From Syntrophales bacterium (GTDB lineage Bacteria; Desulfobacterota; Syntrophia; Syntrophales; UBA5619): 7,169 bases of DNA. The translations under genes were made by a program, and so were the position numbers. Positions 1 through 6,499 of this stretch are shown in pieces. Every line of letters starts with the position of its first letter. Positions within the stretch are counted from its first letter, which is position 1. Below the pieces are notes generated by a model. The model was not told the DNA's origin. It ran no database searches and saw only the letters and a list, made by a program, of their open reading frames with translations. The DNA lies in contig JAQTRB010000073.1 in assembly GCA_028712015.1 (NCBI GenBank), forward strand, positions 1-7,169, given 5' to 3'.

Positions 1-723
1 AATTACGAGGGCACCGAATTCGACCTGACGAAGGGCCTGGCGGCCGGTCCCTTCGGCAATCCCAACCGTTTCGAAGGGCAGGCCGAGGGCGTGGCGGACA
101 AGGAGGGGCGCCTGACGCCGCTCAAGGGGGAATTCGAACGACCGCTCAACATCTACCGGTGTGTTTACGCCTATGTGAATCAATCGCGGGAATGGCTCCC
201 GGACCCCATTGGCGGCATCACCTGGTTCGGGCCCGACCGGCCCGCCACATCCGTCTTGATGCCCTTTTACGCCGGCGCGACGACACTGCCTGAATCCATC
301 CAGCGGGCGGATCTCCTGTCCTTCGACTGGAAAAGCCTGTGGATGGCCTTCAACTATGTGGCCAACTACGCCATGCTCAAGTATTCCTACATGATCCAGG
401 ACATCCACGCAGTGAGGGACCGCTTTGAGGCCAACGCCTTCGGGGCGCAACAGGAACTTGAAGCACGGGCGATAGCCCTATGGAAACAGGGGGACAACAA
501 CGGCGCCCGCGCCCTTCTGACACAGCATTCAGAGGAGATCGTCGCGCAGGTACTCCAAGAATGGTGGAAACTTGCCGGGCACCTCTACGTCAAATACAAC
601 GACGGCTATGTGAACACGCGTCTGGGCATCGCCCAGCCCGTGTTCTACCCTGCATGGTGGCTTAAGGCTGTCGGTTACGAAAACGGTCCCACCAGTTATG
701 AGCGGCCTCCCGGCAAAAAGTGA
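1..723 (+). CDS. C69-family dipeptidase, C-terminal part (5' truncated by window edge)
   Basis: The frame is open from the first base and ends at a TGA, giving 240 residues. An internal ATG does not exist at the natural start; the gene begins left of the window. The opening residues NYEGTEFDLTKGLAAGPFGN closely match the conserved segment of C69 peptidases (PepD-like Ntn-hydrolases), which hydrolyse dipeptides. Later segments (around residues 75-95 GITWFGPDRPATSVLMPFYAG, and the aromatic-rich tail with YPAWWLKAVGY) also fit the C-terminal half of this family. The catalytic N-terminal cysteine, exposed by self-processing in the family, would lie outside the window and cannot be checked. Family members usually run to roughly 480-600 residues, so about half is missing. 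It converges on the amidase gene, so it is not part of that transcript. Confidence is high for the family and modest for the exact substrate. Confidence 0.87.
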   Translation, partial: NYEGTEFDLTKGLAAGPFGNPNRFEGQAEGVADKEGRLTPLKGEFERPLNIYRCVYAYVNQSREWLPDPIGGITWFGPDRPATSVLMPFYAGATTLPESIQRADLLSFDWKSLWMAFNYVANYAMLKYSYMIQDIHAVRDRFEANAFGAQQELEARAIALWKQGDNNGARALLTQHSEEIVAQVLQEWWKLAGHLYVKYNDGYVNTRLGIAQPVFYPAWWLKAVGYENGPTSYERPPGKK

Positions 724-764
724 GGCTTCCGCCATCCGAGATAGTGTGAGGAGAGGATGCTCTT

Positions 765-833
765 ATGGTGATAGGTATGGAAGAATCCATAGGACTGTTC
801 AAACCGTTCTCCATAGCCCTGGATAAAGGATGA
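765..833 (+). CDS. candidate 22-codon small ORF between convergent genes
   Basis: A short ORF (MVIGMEESIGLFKPFSIALD, then KG and a TGA) follows the dipeptidase by 41 bases. A purine-rich GAGGAGAGG ribosome-binding-like stretch at 748-756 lies 8 bases before its ATG. The ORF stops 10 bases before the 3' end of the convergent amidase. It could be a translated small protein, the surviving first codons of a gene cut off by rearrangement, or chance. No family is recognisable and the length gives no statistical support, so the call rests almost entirely on the ribosome binding site. Confidence 0.2.
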   Translation: MVIGMEESIGLFKPFSIALDKG

Positions 834-843
834 CATTCACATT

Positions 844-2175
844 TCAGAGTTTCAATCCCAGCTTCTCTTCAAGCCAGACCGAGATTCTGATAAGTCTTCT
901 GTCATTCCCCCTCCCCGAGATCACCTGGACCCCCATTGGAAGCCCATTCGTTCCTTGCAACAGGGGAAGTGTGATAGCCGGAACCCCGCAGAGGGTCCAG
1001 ATCGTACAGAAAATCGGGCTACCCGTGGTATCGAGCCCTGCCGGTGCTGACCCAGGGGCTGCCGGGGTGATCAGTGCGTCGTAATCCTCCAACAACTTGT
1101 TTAATTCCTCGTTCAGGAGGGGAATTCGCTCCACGGCACGATTATACTCGTGAGCTGGAACCGCCATCCCCTTCTCGATCGTTTCTCGGAGGACTGGACT
1201 AAGCCTCTCCGAGTCGCGACGGTAGAGCTCGGCAAAGTTAAGCGCAAAATCGGCCTGCATGATTATTTTATGCGCGGCAATCGCCTCATCAAATATCCCC
1301 GGAAGTACCACGTCGGTCACATCTCCCCCAAGACGCTCCACAAGAAGGGGAAGTTCCCTCCGGGTATCCTCTTCCGCCATATCCCAGATCGGCGATCGGA
1401 CAAAACCGATCCGGGGCTCTCGCGTAAGAGGTATGCTCATCGCTTCACAGAGCCGAGGTCGTGGGAAGAGACGCATATCAGGATCTCTATCGTCAAAGTT
1501 CATCAGCGTCTCGGCCAACAGTGCCGCATCCTCAACATGGGTGGCGAAAACACCCAACTGGTCGAGAACCCAAGATTGATGGAGGACACCAAAACGGGAG
1601 ATCCTCCCGTGTGTCGGTTTGAAGCCAACCGTACCACAGAAAGCTGCAGGTCGGATCACCGATCCGTTGGTCTGGGTACCTACCGCTAGGGGTACCATGC
1701 CTGCTGCGACTGCCGCCGCCGAGCCACTGGACGATCCACCGGGCGTGTGCATCGGATTGTGGGGATTTCGCGTTTTACCTGGCGCATAGAATGCAAGTTC
1801 CGCAGTCACTGTCTTTCCGAGAATCACCGCTCCCGCGCAACGCAAAAGAGAAACCACGGTCGCATCCCGGGACGGCTGCCATCCGGCGAAGATCGCTGTC
1901 CCGTATTCGGTGGGCATGTCCTGTGTATCAATAATGTCTTTCACGCCCACAGGAACACCGTGGAGCGCCCCAAGGGGCTCTCCCTGCGTCCGGAGACGAT
2001 CCGCTCTTCGGGCCTGTTCGACGGCATAATCTCGATCAAACCAAGCCCAAGCCTGCACTGATTCCTCGCGGGAGTCAATTCGCTCGATACAGGCCCGCGT
2101 CACCTCTTCCGACGAGAAACGCCCCTCCCGTATACCTTCCGCCATGTCGCACGCAGTCATTCTGTTAAATTCCAT
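844..2175 (-). CDS. Amidase-signature family hydrolase
   Basis: A 443-residue amidase-signature enzyme, which cleaves a C-N amide bond with release of ammonia or an amine. The full Ser-cisSer-Lys triad is visible: Lys79 in GVPVGVKD, the cis-serine Ser148 in PGGSSSGSAAA, and the nucleophile Ser172 in GTQTNGSVIRPAAFCG. The 24-residue spacing between the two serines matches that of characterised family members. GFKPTHGRISRFGV follows, as expected. There is no signal peptide, so it should be cytoplasmic. The ATG is well supported by GAGGAGA about 7 bases upstream. Length is near the family norm. It is the last gene of the TRAP cluster, 69 bases after dctM, which suggests it acts on the imported compound. 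It is not likely to be GatA: no gatB or gatC is nearby and the context is catabolic. The substrate cannot be read from the sequence. Confidence 0.93.
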   Translation of the reverse strand: MEFNRMTACDMAEGIREGRFSSEEVTRACIERIDSREESVQAWAWFDRDYAVEQARRADRLRTQGEPLGALHGVPVGVKDIIDTQDMPTEYGTAIFAGWQPSRDATVVSLLRCAGAVILGKTVTAELAFYAPGKTRNPHNPMHTPGGSSSGSAAAVAAGMVPLAVGTQTNGSVIRPAAFCGTVGFKPTHGRISRFGVLHQSWVLDQLGVFATHVEDAALLAETLMNFDDRDPDMRLFPRPRLCEAMSIPLTREPRIGFVRSPIWDMAEEDTRRELPLLVERLGGDVTDVVLPGIFDEAIAAHKIIMQADFALNFAELYRRDSERLSPVLRETIEKGMAVPAHEYNRAVERIPLLNEELNKLLEDYDALITPAAPGSAPAGLDTTGSPIFCTIWTLCGVPAITLPLLQGTNGLPMGVQVISGRGNDRRLIRISVWLEEKLGLKL

Positions 2176-2244
2176 TTGTTTGTCTCCTCACAACCTTTGT
2201 CGAACGAAAAACAATCGAATTCTCTTCCCGCATCAAACAAACGA

Positions 2245-3531
2245 TTACCGGATGAATGATGGGAGCCACATCGACAGCGCCGGCACAAAGGTCGTTAACA
2301 AGATAACGACGATTTCGCAGATAATAAACGGGACCGCCTCCCGGATCGCCTCCTGGAAGGGAACCTTCGCGATGTTGGCGGCCAGATAGAGGGCCAGTCC
2401 CACCGGTGGTGTCAGATGGGCCATCGAGAGGTTCACTGTCATGATGGCACCGAAATGGATTGGATCCACCCCGATTGCCTTGGTCAGCGGGAAGAACAGG
2501 GGCACGAGGATATAGATTGCTGAGACCGGATCGATGAACATTCCGATAATAATGAACCCCAAGTTGATCAGCAGCAGGACGAAGATCTTGTTTCCGCCGC
2601 TGATGTCGAGAATAAAATCCCGTGCAGCGAACGCCACCCCCTGGGTTAGCATAAGCCAGGCAAAAAGTGAGGCAAAGACCATCAGGAGCATAACGGTCCC
2701 CGTGGATCGGGCCGACGACATGAGCATATCCCAGTAATCGGTCAGGTGCAGCTCACGATAGATGAAGATGTCCACAAGGATGACGTATCCAACCGCCACG
2801 GCCGCCGCTTCGGTGGCGGTAAAGATGCCTCCATAGATCCCGCCGAGGATGACCACCGGGGCAGCCAGCCCCCAAATAGCATCCTTAAACGCCTTCAGGA
2901 CGTTCAGGGGGGTCCGTTCTACCTTCATGCCCCGCCATCCCTCTTTGCGGGATCTAAAGTAGATATAGGTGGAAAGGGTCACCATGAGCAGTATCCCCGG
3001 GAAGACACCGGCCGCGAAAAGTTTGGGGATCGATGTCTCGGTGATAACACCGTAGATGATCATGTTTATGCTGGGAGGGATGATCACACCGAAGGTGCAA
3101 CCGGCGGCAATGACCGCCACGCCGAATCGCCGGGGATAGCCCAACTCTTCCATGGCCCCTACCAGGAAAAAAAGAGCGGCCACGGAGGCCACGTTCGACC
3201 CGGACATCGCCCCGAGGATCGCGCCGGTGACGATCGTCACGATAGCTACCCCACCCGGAAGATCCCCCAAGAGAATGGAGGCCAGGCTCACCAGCCGCCG
3301 AGCCATTCCAGTCTTGCCCACGATGGTGCCGAACATGATGAATAGGGGAATGGCGAGTAGCGAGAAGGAGTCGATGGACGCGGAGATGATCTGTGGGATC
3401 ACCTGGAAGGGGGCAACCTCGAAGATGATGATCGTCAGGAGAGAGGAAACTCCAATTGCGACGGCCACGGGTAAATTGAGCGCAACAAAAACGGCAAAGG
3501 CCAAAAACATGAATACGCCAGGGGACATCAC
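2245..3531 (-). CDS. dctM: TRAP transporter large permease, DctM family
   Basis: A 428-residue polytopic membrane protein that forms the sodium-coupled translocation channel of a tripartite ATP-independent periplasmic (TRAP) transporter. Hydrophobic segments run almost end to end, consistent with the 11-12 helices and hairpins of the family. Family marks are visible: GAMSGSNVASVAA at about 107-119, AAGCTFGVIIPPSINMIIYG at about 142-161, and the C-terminal AHLTPPVGLALYLA at about 371-384, which mirrors the first half as expected for the internally repeated fold. The length is typical. The start is ambiguous: GTG at 3531 is immediately followed by ATG at 3528, and AGGAG lies 6 bases before GTG and 9 before ATG, so either could serve. 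The stop of dctQ is only 17 bases upstream, so the two permeases are almost certainly co-transcribed. They pair in the inner membrane. Confidence 0.96.
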   Translation of the reverse strand: MMSPGVFMFLAFAVFVALNLPVAVAIGVSSLLTIIIFEVAPFQVIPQIISASIDSFSLLAIPLFIMFGTIVGKTGMARRLVSLASILLGDLPGGVAIVTIVTGAILGAMSGSNVASVAALFFLVGAMEELGYPRRFGVAVIAAGCTFGVIIPPSINMIIYGVITETSIPKLFAAGVFPGILLMVTLSTYIYFRSRKEGWRGMKVERTPLNVLKAFKDAIWGLAAPVVILGGIYGGIFTATEAAAVAVGYVILVDIFIYRELHLTDYWDMLMSSARSTGTVMLLMVFASLFAWLMLTQGVAFAARDFILDISGGNKIFVLLLINLGFIIIGMFIDPVSAIYILVPLFFPLTKAIGVDPIHFGAIMTVNLSMAHLTPPVGLALYLAANIAKVPFQEAIREAVPFIICEIVVILLTTFVPALSMWLPSFIR

Positions 3532-3548
3532 GGCAATCTCCTCTCCAA

Positions 3549-4031
3549 CTAATCGTTGACGGTCTTATAAGGTTTGAATCGGGCCTGGACGACACGATAA
3601 ATACAAAAGACGAAGGCGAGCACCAGACCAAAGTTAACCACCCAATAGGGAATTTTAGTGGCGGGACTCAACTGCCCGGATTGCATCCCCAAGGTTACCA
3701 ATCCCCAGCCTGTGTAAACAATGATAGCAAAAAGACCTACCGTCAGAATCAATCCTAACGCCCTCACGACGCTGGCCAGACGAGGCGGAAACTTTTCCAC
3801 GAGAACAGGAAGGCCGCTGTGAGACTGGTACTTGAAAGCATAGGAAGCACCGAAGAGGGCTCCCCAGATGAACATGTAGCGGACCAATTCCTCGCTCCAG
3901 GCGATGCTAAAGTTAAACACAAAGCGCGACAGGACGGCAGCGAAGGTCAAAACGAAGATCCCCGTCATGCATACAACAATTACGCTCTCTTCGAAAAAAG
4001 AGATGACCTTTTCGAGAAGACGGTACATCAT
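3549..4031 (-). CDS. dctQ: TRAP transporter small permease, DctQ family
   Basis: A 160-residue protein with four predicted membrane segments (about 16-38, 48-68, 88-108 and 128-147). This is the standard architecture of the small TRAP subunit, which binds the large permease and supports docking of the substrate-binding protein. The second segment carries the family pattern WSEELVRYMFIWGALFGASY (45-64), and LSPATKIPYW (121-130) matches the usual Ser-Pro-Ala...Pro-Trp turn before the last helix. Two ATG codons stand at the start (4031 and 4028). The upstream sequence TGGGGGGCC is a poor ribosome binding site very close to the first ATG. Initiation may therefore be weak or depend on upstream translation, which fits the low permease-to-binding-protein ratio usual in these systems. 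Confidence 0.94.
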   Translation of the reverse strand: MMYRLLEKVISFFEESVIVVCMTGIFVLTFAAVLSRFVFNFSIAWSEELVRYMFIWGALFGASYAFKYQSHSGLPVLVEKFPPRLASVVRALGLILTVGLFAIIVYTGWGLVTLGMQSGQLSPATKIPYWVVNFGLVLAFVFCIYRVVQARFKPYKTVND

Positions 4032-4075
4032 GGCCCCCCATTCTGTTTTAAATTCAAACTACTCTTGATGAAAAT

Positions 4076-4112
4076 GGCGGGCTCCACCTATCCCTTGGGA
4101 GCAGAACCCGCC
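4076..4112 (-). terminator. Intercistronic RNA hairpin between dctP and dctQ
   Basis: Read on the minus strand, GGCGGGTTCTGCT pairs with GGTGGAGCCCGCC across an 11-base loop. This makes about 13 pairs, with six consecutive GC pairs at the base and several G-U wobbles above. It begins 13 bases after the dctP stop and ends 44 bases before dctQ. The following sequence (ATTTTCATC) has only a short T-run, so full termination is unlikely. A partial terminator, or a 3' barrier protecting the dctP message from exonucleases, is more plausible. Either would raise binding-protein expression above that of the permeases. Confidence 0.6.
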
Positions 4113-4125
4113 GTACGAAATCCAA

Positions 4126-5142
4126 CTATTTCTTCTTCGTCACTTTTGCTATTTCCTGTTCGAAAACCGAAACTGTCTCCTGCCCGAGTTTTCCCTTGAA
4201 TTCGACGTATACTGGGCGGATTGCGTCTTGGAACGCTTTTAATTCGGTCGGATTAAGGACTGTCATCTTCATCCCCTTCTTTTCCAATTCACCGACCAGG
4301 GTTTTGTCTTCACCCCGGACGACCTGCCGCTCATGATGCATGGCCTCTTTCGCAGCCTTCATGAACATATCCTTCTCGGCTGCGTTGAGAGAATTCCAGA
4401 GCTTATCGCTAGCAATGAAGCAGACTGCATCGTACATGTAGTTCCAGAGCGTGCAGTACTTCTGGACTTCAAAAAAGCGGGACGACCAGATCAAGGAAAG
4501 GGGATTTTCCTGACCATCGACGGTCTGGGTCTGGAGGGCGGTGAACACCTCCGCAAAACTCATAGAGACAGGGGTAGTCCCAAGCTTCCGGAAGATGGCC
4601 AGACTCAGGTCGATTCCCGGAACCCTCACCTTCAGCCCTTCCATATCCTTGGGCATGCGGATCTCTTTTCTTCCGTTCGTGACCTGGCGGAAACCGTTGA
4701 CCCCCCATGCCAGCCCCTTTAACTTGTGCTTGGGAAGGAGATCAAGCAACATATTCCCCGCCGGACCGTCCATCACGGCTTCGGCAACATCATGGTTCGC
4801 AAACTGGAAGGGCATCTGGATGGCAGAGAAGCGCGGATCAAGTGCGGGCATCCACATGGTCGACTTAATGAGCATGTCGATGACCCCGCTCTGGGCCATT
4901 TCAATCTCCACCCGGTCATTGCCTTGGGCAAGAACGGCACTGGGGAAGGTCTCAACCTTGATTTCTCCTTTGCTCTCTTTTTCGATGATTTCCTTAAACT
5001 TCAGTGCTCCTTTGTCCCAACTGGAGCCAGGGGCAACATTGTAGCTAATTCTGATAGTTCTGCTCTTGGCAAGAACGTCTCCAACGGAAAGCCCCAACGC
5101 CACAAAAAACGATACTGCGATAACGATAAAACGTTTTTTCAT
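4126..5142 (-). CDS. dctP: TRAP transporter periplasmic substrate-binding protein, DctP family
   Basis: A 338-residue exported protein that captures the substrate in the periplasm and delivers it to DctQM. The N-terminus is a classical signal peptide: MKKR, a hydrophobic core to about residue 20, and a likely cleavage after VLA (Ala25). No lipobox is seen. The mature part starts with the family-typical TIRISYNVAPGS. The core motif LKVRVPG (170-176) supplies Arg173, the arginine that in characterised family members makes a salt bridge with the substrate carboxylate. It is followed by TALQTQTVDGQENP (201-214). Arg152 in GFRQVTN matches a second conserved position. The substrate is therefore probably a carboxylate, of unknown identity. 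The ATG is preceded by GAGGAGG with a 5-base gap, the strongest ribosome binding site in the cluster. Length is usual for the family. Confidence 0.95.
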   Translation of the reverse strand: MKKRFIVIAVSFFVALGLSVGDVLAKSRTIRISYNVAPGSSWDKGALKFKEIIEKESKGEIKVETFPSAVLAQGNDRVEIEMAQSGVIDMLIKSTMWMPALDPRFSAIQMPFQFANHDVAEAVMDGPAGNMLLDLLPKHKLKGLAWGVNGFRQVTNGRKEIRMPKDMEGLKVRVPGIDLSLAIFRKLGTTPVSMSFAEVFTALQTQTVDGQENPLSLIWSSRFFEVQKYCTLWNYMYDAVCFIASDKLWNSLNAAEKDMFMKAAKEAMHHERQVVRGEDKTLVGELEKKGMKMTVLNPTELKAFQDAIRPVYVEFKGKLGQETVSVFEQEIAKVTKKK

Positions 5143-5157
5143 CGAATCCTCCTCATG

Positions 5158-5192
5158 ATTCTATTCTAAGTATTAACTATTTACAGAAGCAA
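5158..5192 (-). promoter_or_regulatory. Candidate sigma-70 promoter of dctP
   Basis: On the minus strand a TAGAAT -10 box (5163-5168, five of six consensus bases) lies 18 bases after TTGCTT (5187-5192, three of six). A second TAGAAT overlaps at 5158-5163. Transcription would start near 5156, giving a very short leader that begins about at the ribosome binding site. This would let dctPQM-amidase be transcribed apart from the regulator. The weak -35 box would suit regulated expression. Read by eye only. Confidence 0.35.
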
Positions 5193-5256
5193 CAGATGAT
5201 CTCCTCCGAAGCTACACCCCCTTTCCCGCGAGGGATCCGACAAACCGACCCCACAA

Positions 5257-5973
5257 TCAGTTCTTCAGAAACTCGTTGATGACCTGGAAGTGCCTTTTCA
5301 TCGATTCCACTGCCAGGGCTTCATTCCCTTGCAACATTGCGTCATAGACGCTCTCATGAACCTTTATGAATTTTTCTCCGACACCGTTGATTGACAACAC
5401 CCCCACTCGACGTTCATAATGGCTGCGTTTTAGCAATGCTCCGATGATTTCATATACGAATACGAACAATTCATTGTGCGTGGCACGCATGACGGCGAGA
5501 TGGAATTCATAGTCGGTCTCAACTCCCAGTTGATCCCGGTCCAGGCTCTCGGGCATGCGGTCAATGATTTCTCGGAGGTAGCCAAGTTCCTGGGGGGTCG
5601 CCCTGTGGGTCGCCAAACGGACTGCCTCACACTCGAGCGCGAGACGAAACTCCATGATGTTTTCCGATATCGTCGGTTTCAGTGCTAGCATCAATTCGAA
5701 AAAGGAGGAAAGGGAACGGATGTTGGGAGGCAGGATGTAAGAACCCTGTCCGGGAACGCTGACGATTACCCCTAGAATCTCCAGAGCACGCAAGGTCTCC
5801 CGGAGGCTTGCCCGGCTGACTCCAACGCGTTCCGCCAGTTCCCGCTCGGGCAGAAGGCAATCACCAGGCTTGAGGGTCCCTTGAAGGATCGCTTCCTTGA
5901 AATAGCACAGAACTGTGTCGAATGGTTTAGACTTCGTCAAGACGAGGTACAGCTGAGTTTTATCGTTTCCCAT
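5257..5973 (-). CDS. GntR-family transcriptional regulator, FadR/FCD subfamily
   Basis: A 238-residue DNA-binding regulator. Residues about 16-82 form the winged helix-turn-helix, with the GntR signature LLPERELAERVGVSRASLRE (40-59), then ALEILGVIVSVPGQGSYI for the wing. Residues about 88-235 form the all-helical FCD ligand-binding domain. Its likely metal and effector residues are visible: Asp154 and His158 in DYEFH, His206 in KVHESVYDAM and His228 in KRHFQ, the usual Asp-His-His-His set that binds a metal contacting carboxylate ligands. FCD regulators usually respond to an organic acid related to the genes they control. That fits its position as the first gene of the TRAP-amidase cluster, 114 bases before dctP. 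The upstream ribosome binding site is weak (GGTGG, 11 bases away), but no better in-frame start is evident, and the ATG gives the normal length. Confidence 0.95.
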   Translation of the reverse strand: MGNDKTQLYLVLTKSKPFDTVLCYFKEAILQGTLKPGDCLLPERELAERVGVSRASLRETLRALEILGVIVSVPGQGSYILPPNIRSLSSFFELMLALKPTISENIMEFRLALECEAVRLATHRATPQELGYLREIIDRMPESLDRDQLGVETDYEFHLAVMRATHNELFVFVYEIIGALLKRSHYERRVGVLSINGVGEKFIKVHESVYDAMLQGNEALAVESMKRHFQVINEFLKN

Positions 5974-6020
5974 ATGCGGTCCGCCACCGGTTTTTTTGCG
6001 GTCTGCTTGTGGTTCGCGAG

Positions 6021-6049
6021 CTCTTACTATTTAAACAACTCTGTGTCAA
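6021..6049 (-). promoter_or_regulatory. Candidate gntR promoter
   Basis: On the minus strand a perfect TTGACA (6044-6049) is followed after exactly 17 bases by TAAGAG (6021-6026), a poor -10 match that keeps the leading TA. Transcription would begin near 6014, about 40 bases before the regulator's ATG. The first bases of the -35 box lie inside the right-hand arm (as read on the minus strand) of the inverted repeat. A protein bound there would block polymerase. Confidence 0.4.
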
Positions 6050-6080
6050 GCAAATATTTTGACAGAAAATATTTGCTTGA
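6046..6080. repeat. Perfect 15-bp inverted repeat, candidate operator
   Basis: TCAAGCAAATATTTT (6046-6060) and its exact reverse complement AAAATATTTGCTTGA (6066-6080) flank a 5-base spacer, GACAG. Each arm also contains the 8-base palindrome AAATATTT. The repeat sits 73-107 bases upstream of the regulator's start codon and overlaps the candidate -35 box, the place expected for an autoregulatory site. It is too AT-rich and lacks the T-tract needed for a standard terminator. Binding by the adjacent GntR protein is inferred; the repeat does not obviously contain the short TGT-N-ACA-type core seen for some relatives. Confidence 0.7.
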
Positions 6081-6305
6081 TCCGATGTGCGTGGATGTGA
6101 GGTGAATCCGGTCATTTGGAGTTGATTGCGTACTTCAACCGATGCGCACTTACTGCTTGAATGGGTGGACCGCTTTAGAAATACAGGACACTTGATAGAG
6201 GAAGGCTCCCGCGGGCTATATTGGCTACCAAGCCTTAGGGTGTTTCATCTCGTAATGGAGACAATCGAACAATGAAATTTTCCGATGCAGTATCCCTTGT
6301 AGGCA
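6081..6305. other. Non-coding stretch with no recognised gene
   Basis: This roughly 225-base stretch, between the inverted repeat and the intron-like segment, has no ORF with a recognisable product on either strand. I saw no tRNA and no convincing terminator. The only structure noted is a small hairpin, GGCT-ACCA-AGCC (6222-6233), and a loose direct repeat CCGATG[T/C]GC (starting at 6082 and near 6140). It may be debris of old mobile elements, since it abuts an intron remnant, but I cannot identify a family. Confidence 0.4.
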
Positions 6306-6396
6306 GTAGAGTGGAAAGCTGGCGTGGTAACCAAATGGTTCTATTTCTAACTCCCCCTCATCGAACCATACGGTCGGTTTTCCCGAGCACGGCTTT
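6306..6396 (-). mobile_element. Group II intron 3' end remnant: domain V and probable domain VI
   Basis: The minus strand from 6396 to 6363 reads AAAGCCGTGCTCGGGAAAAC and onward, and folds like domain V. AGCCGUGC pairs with GUAUGGUU (with wobbles), followed by UCGG/CCGA capped by a GAAA-type loop and a two-base CC bulge on the 3' side. The catalytic AGC triad sits at the expected place. It is followed by the typical GGTTCGATGAGGGGGAG (6367 down to 6351), and then a less regular domain VI-like segment ending in CCACTCTAC (6314-6306). An unpaired A there, 7 bases from a presumed end after AC, could be the branch point. No reverse transcriptase gene is present nearby. The family call is by motif and hand folding. 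Confidence 0.6.
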
Positions 6397-6410
6397 CCAA
6401 TCATCTTCTT

Positions 6411-6441
6411 CCAGAGGCTTTCGCTTTCGTTTGGCCTCTGG
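6411..6441 (-). repeat. 8-bp hairpin just upstream of domain V
   Basis: CCAGAGGC (6411-6418) and GCCTCTGG (6434-6441) are perfect inverted repeats around a 15-base loop. On the minus strand this lies immediately before the domain V-like segment. In an intron lacking its reverse transcriptase, domain IV can shrink to such a short stem, so this may be a domain IV stub. The pairing is seen directly; the domain assignment is inferred. Confidence 0.5.
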
Positions 6442-6472
6442 CATAGCTTCCACCGGAGTTCCTGAACCTTTT

Positions 6473-6499
6473 GGAGTTCATAGCGTTACCGCAATCTCC
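6473..6499 (-). repeat. GNRA-capped hairpin in the intron-like region
   Basis: On the minus strand GGAG-ATTGCG-GTAA-CGCTAT-GAA-CTCC folds into an outer 4-bp helix, a GAA bulge, a 6-bp helix with one U-U mismatch, and a GUAA tetraloop. GNRA-capped stems are characteristic of structured RNAs and tertiary contacts in group II introns, so this supports the structured segment reaching at least to here. Which intron domain it belongs to is unknown. Confidence 0.45.

Noticed and set aside
776..791. Inverted repeat TATGGA-AGAA-TCCATA as a terminator for the dipeptidase or amidase
   Set aside because: The stem is only six mostly AT pairs and no T-run follows on either strand, so termination is not supported.
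1150..1689. 179-codon ORF on the plus strand
   Set aside because: It lies wholly antisense to the amidase gene, whose catalytic motifs are intact; it is a shadow frame rich in Arg and His.
2746..3345. 199-codon ORF on the plus strand
   Set aside because: It is antisense to dctM, with the His/Asp/Gly-rich composition typical of reading a membrane protein gene backwards.
2954..3631. 225-codon ORF on the minus strand
   Set aside because: It is an out-of-frame reading across dctM and the end of dctQ, with biased Arg/His/Gly composition; both real frames are well supported.
6081..6250. Terminal region of an IS21-like insertion sequence
   Set aside because: A vague resemblance only: no transposase frame, no paired terminal repeats and no target duplication could be found.
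6361..6374. GGTTCGA (minus strand) as the T-loop of a tRNA
   Set aside because: No acceptor or anticodon stem can be built around it; the domain V fold explains it better.
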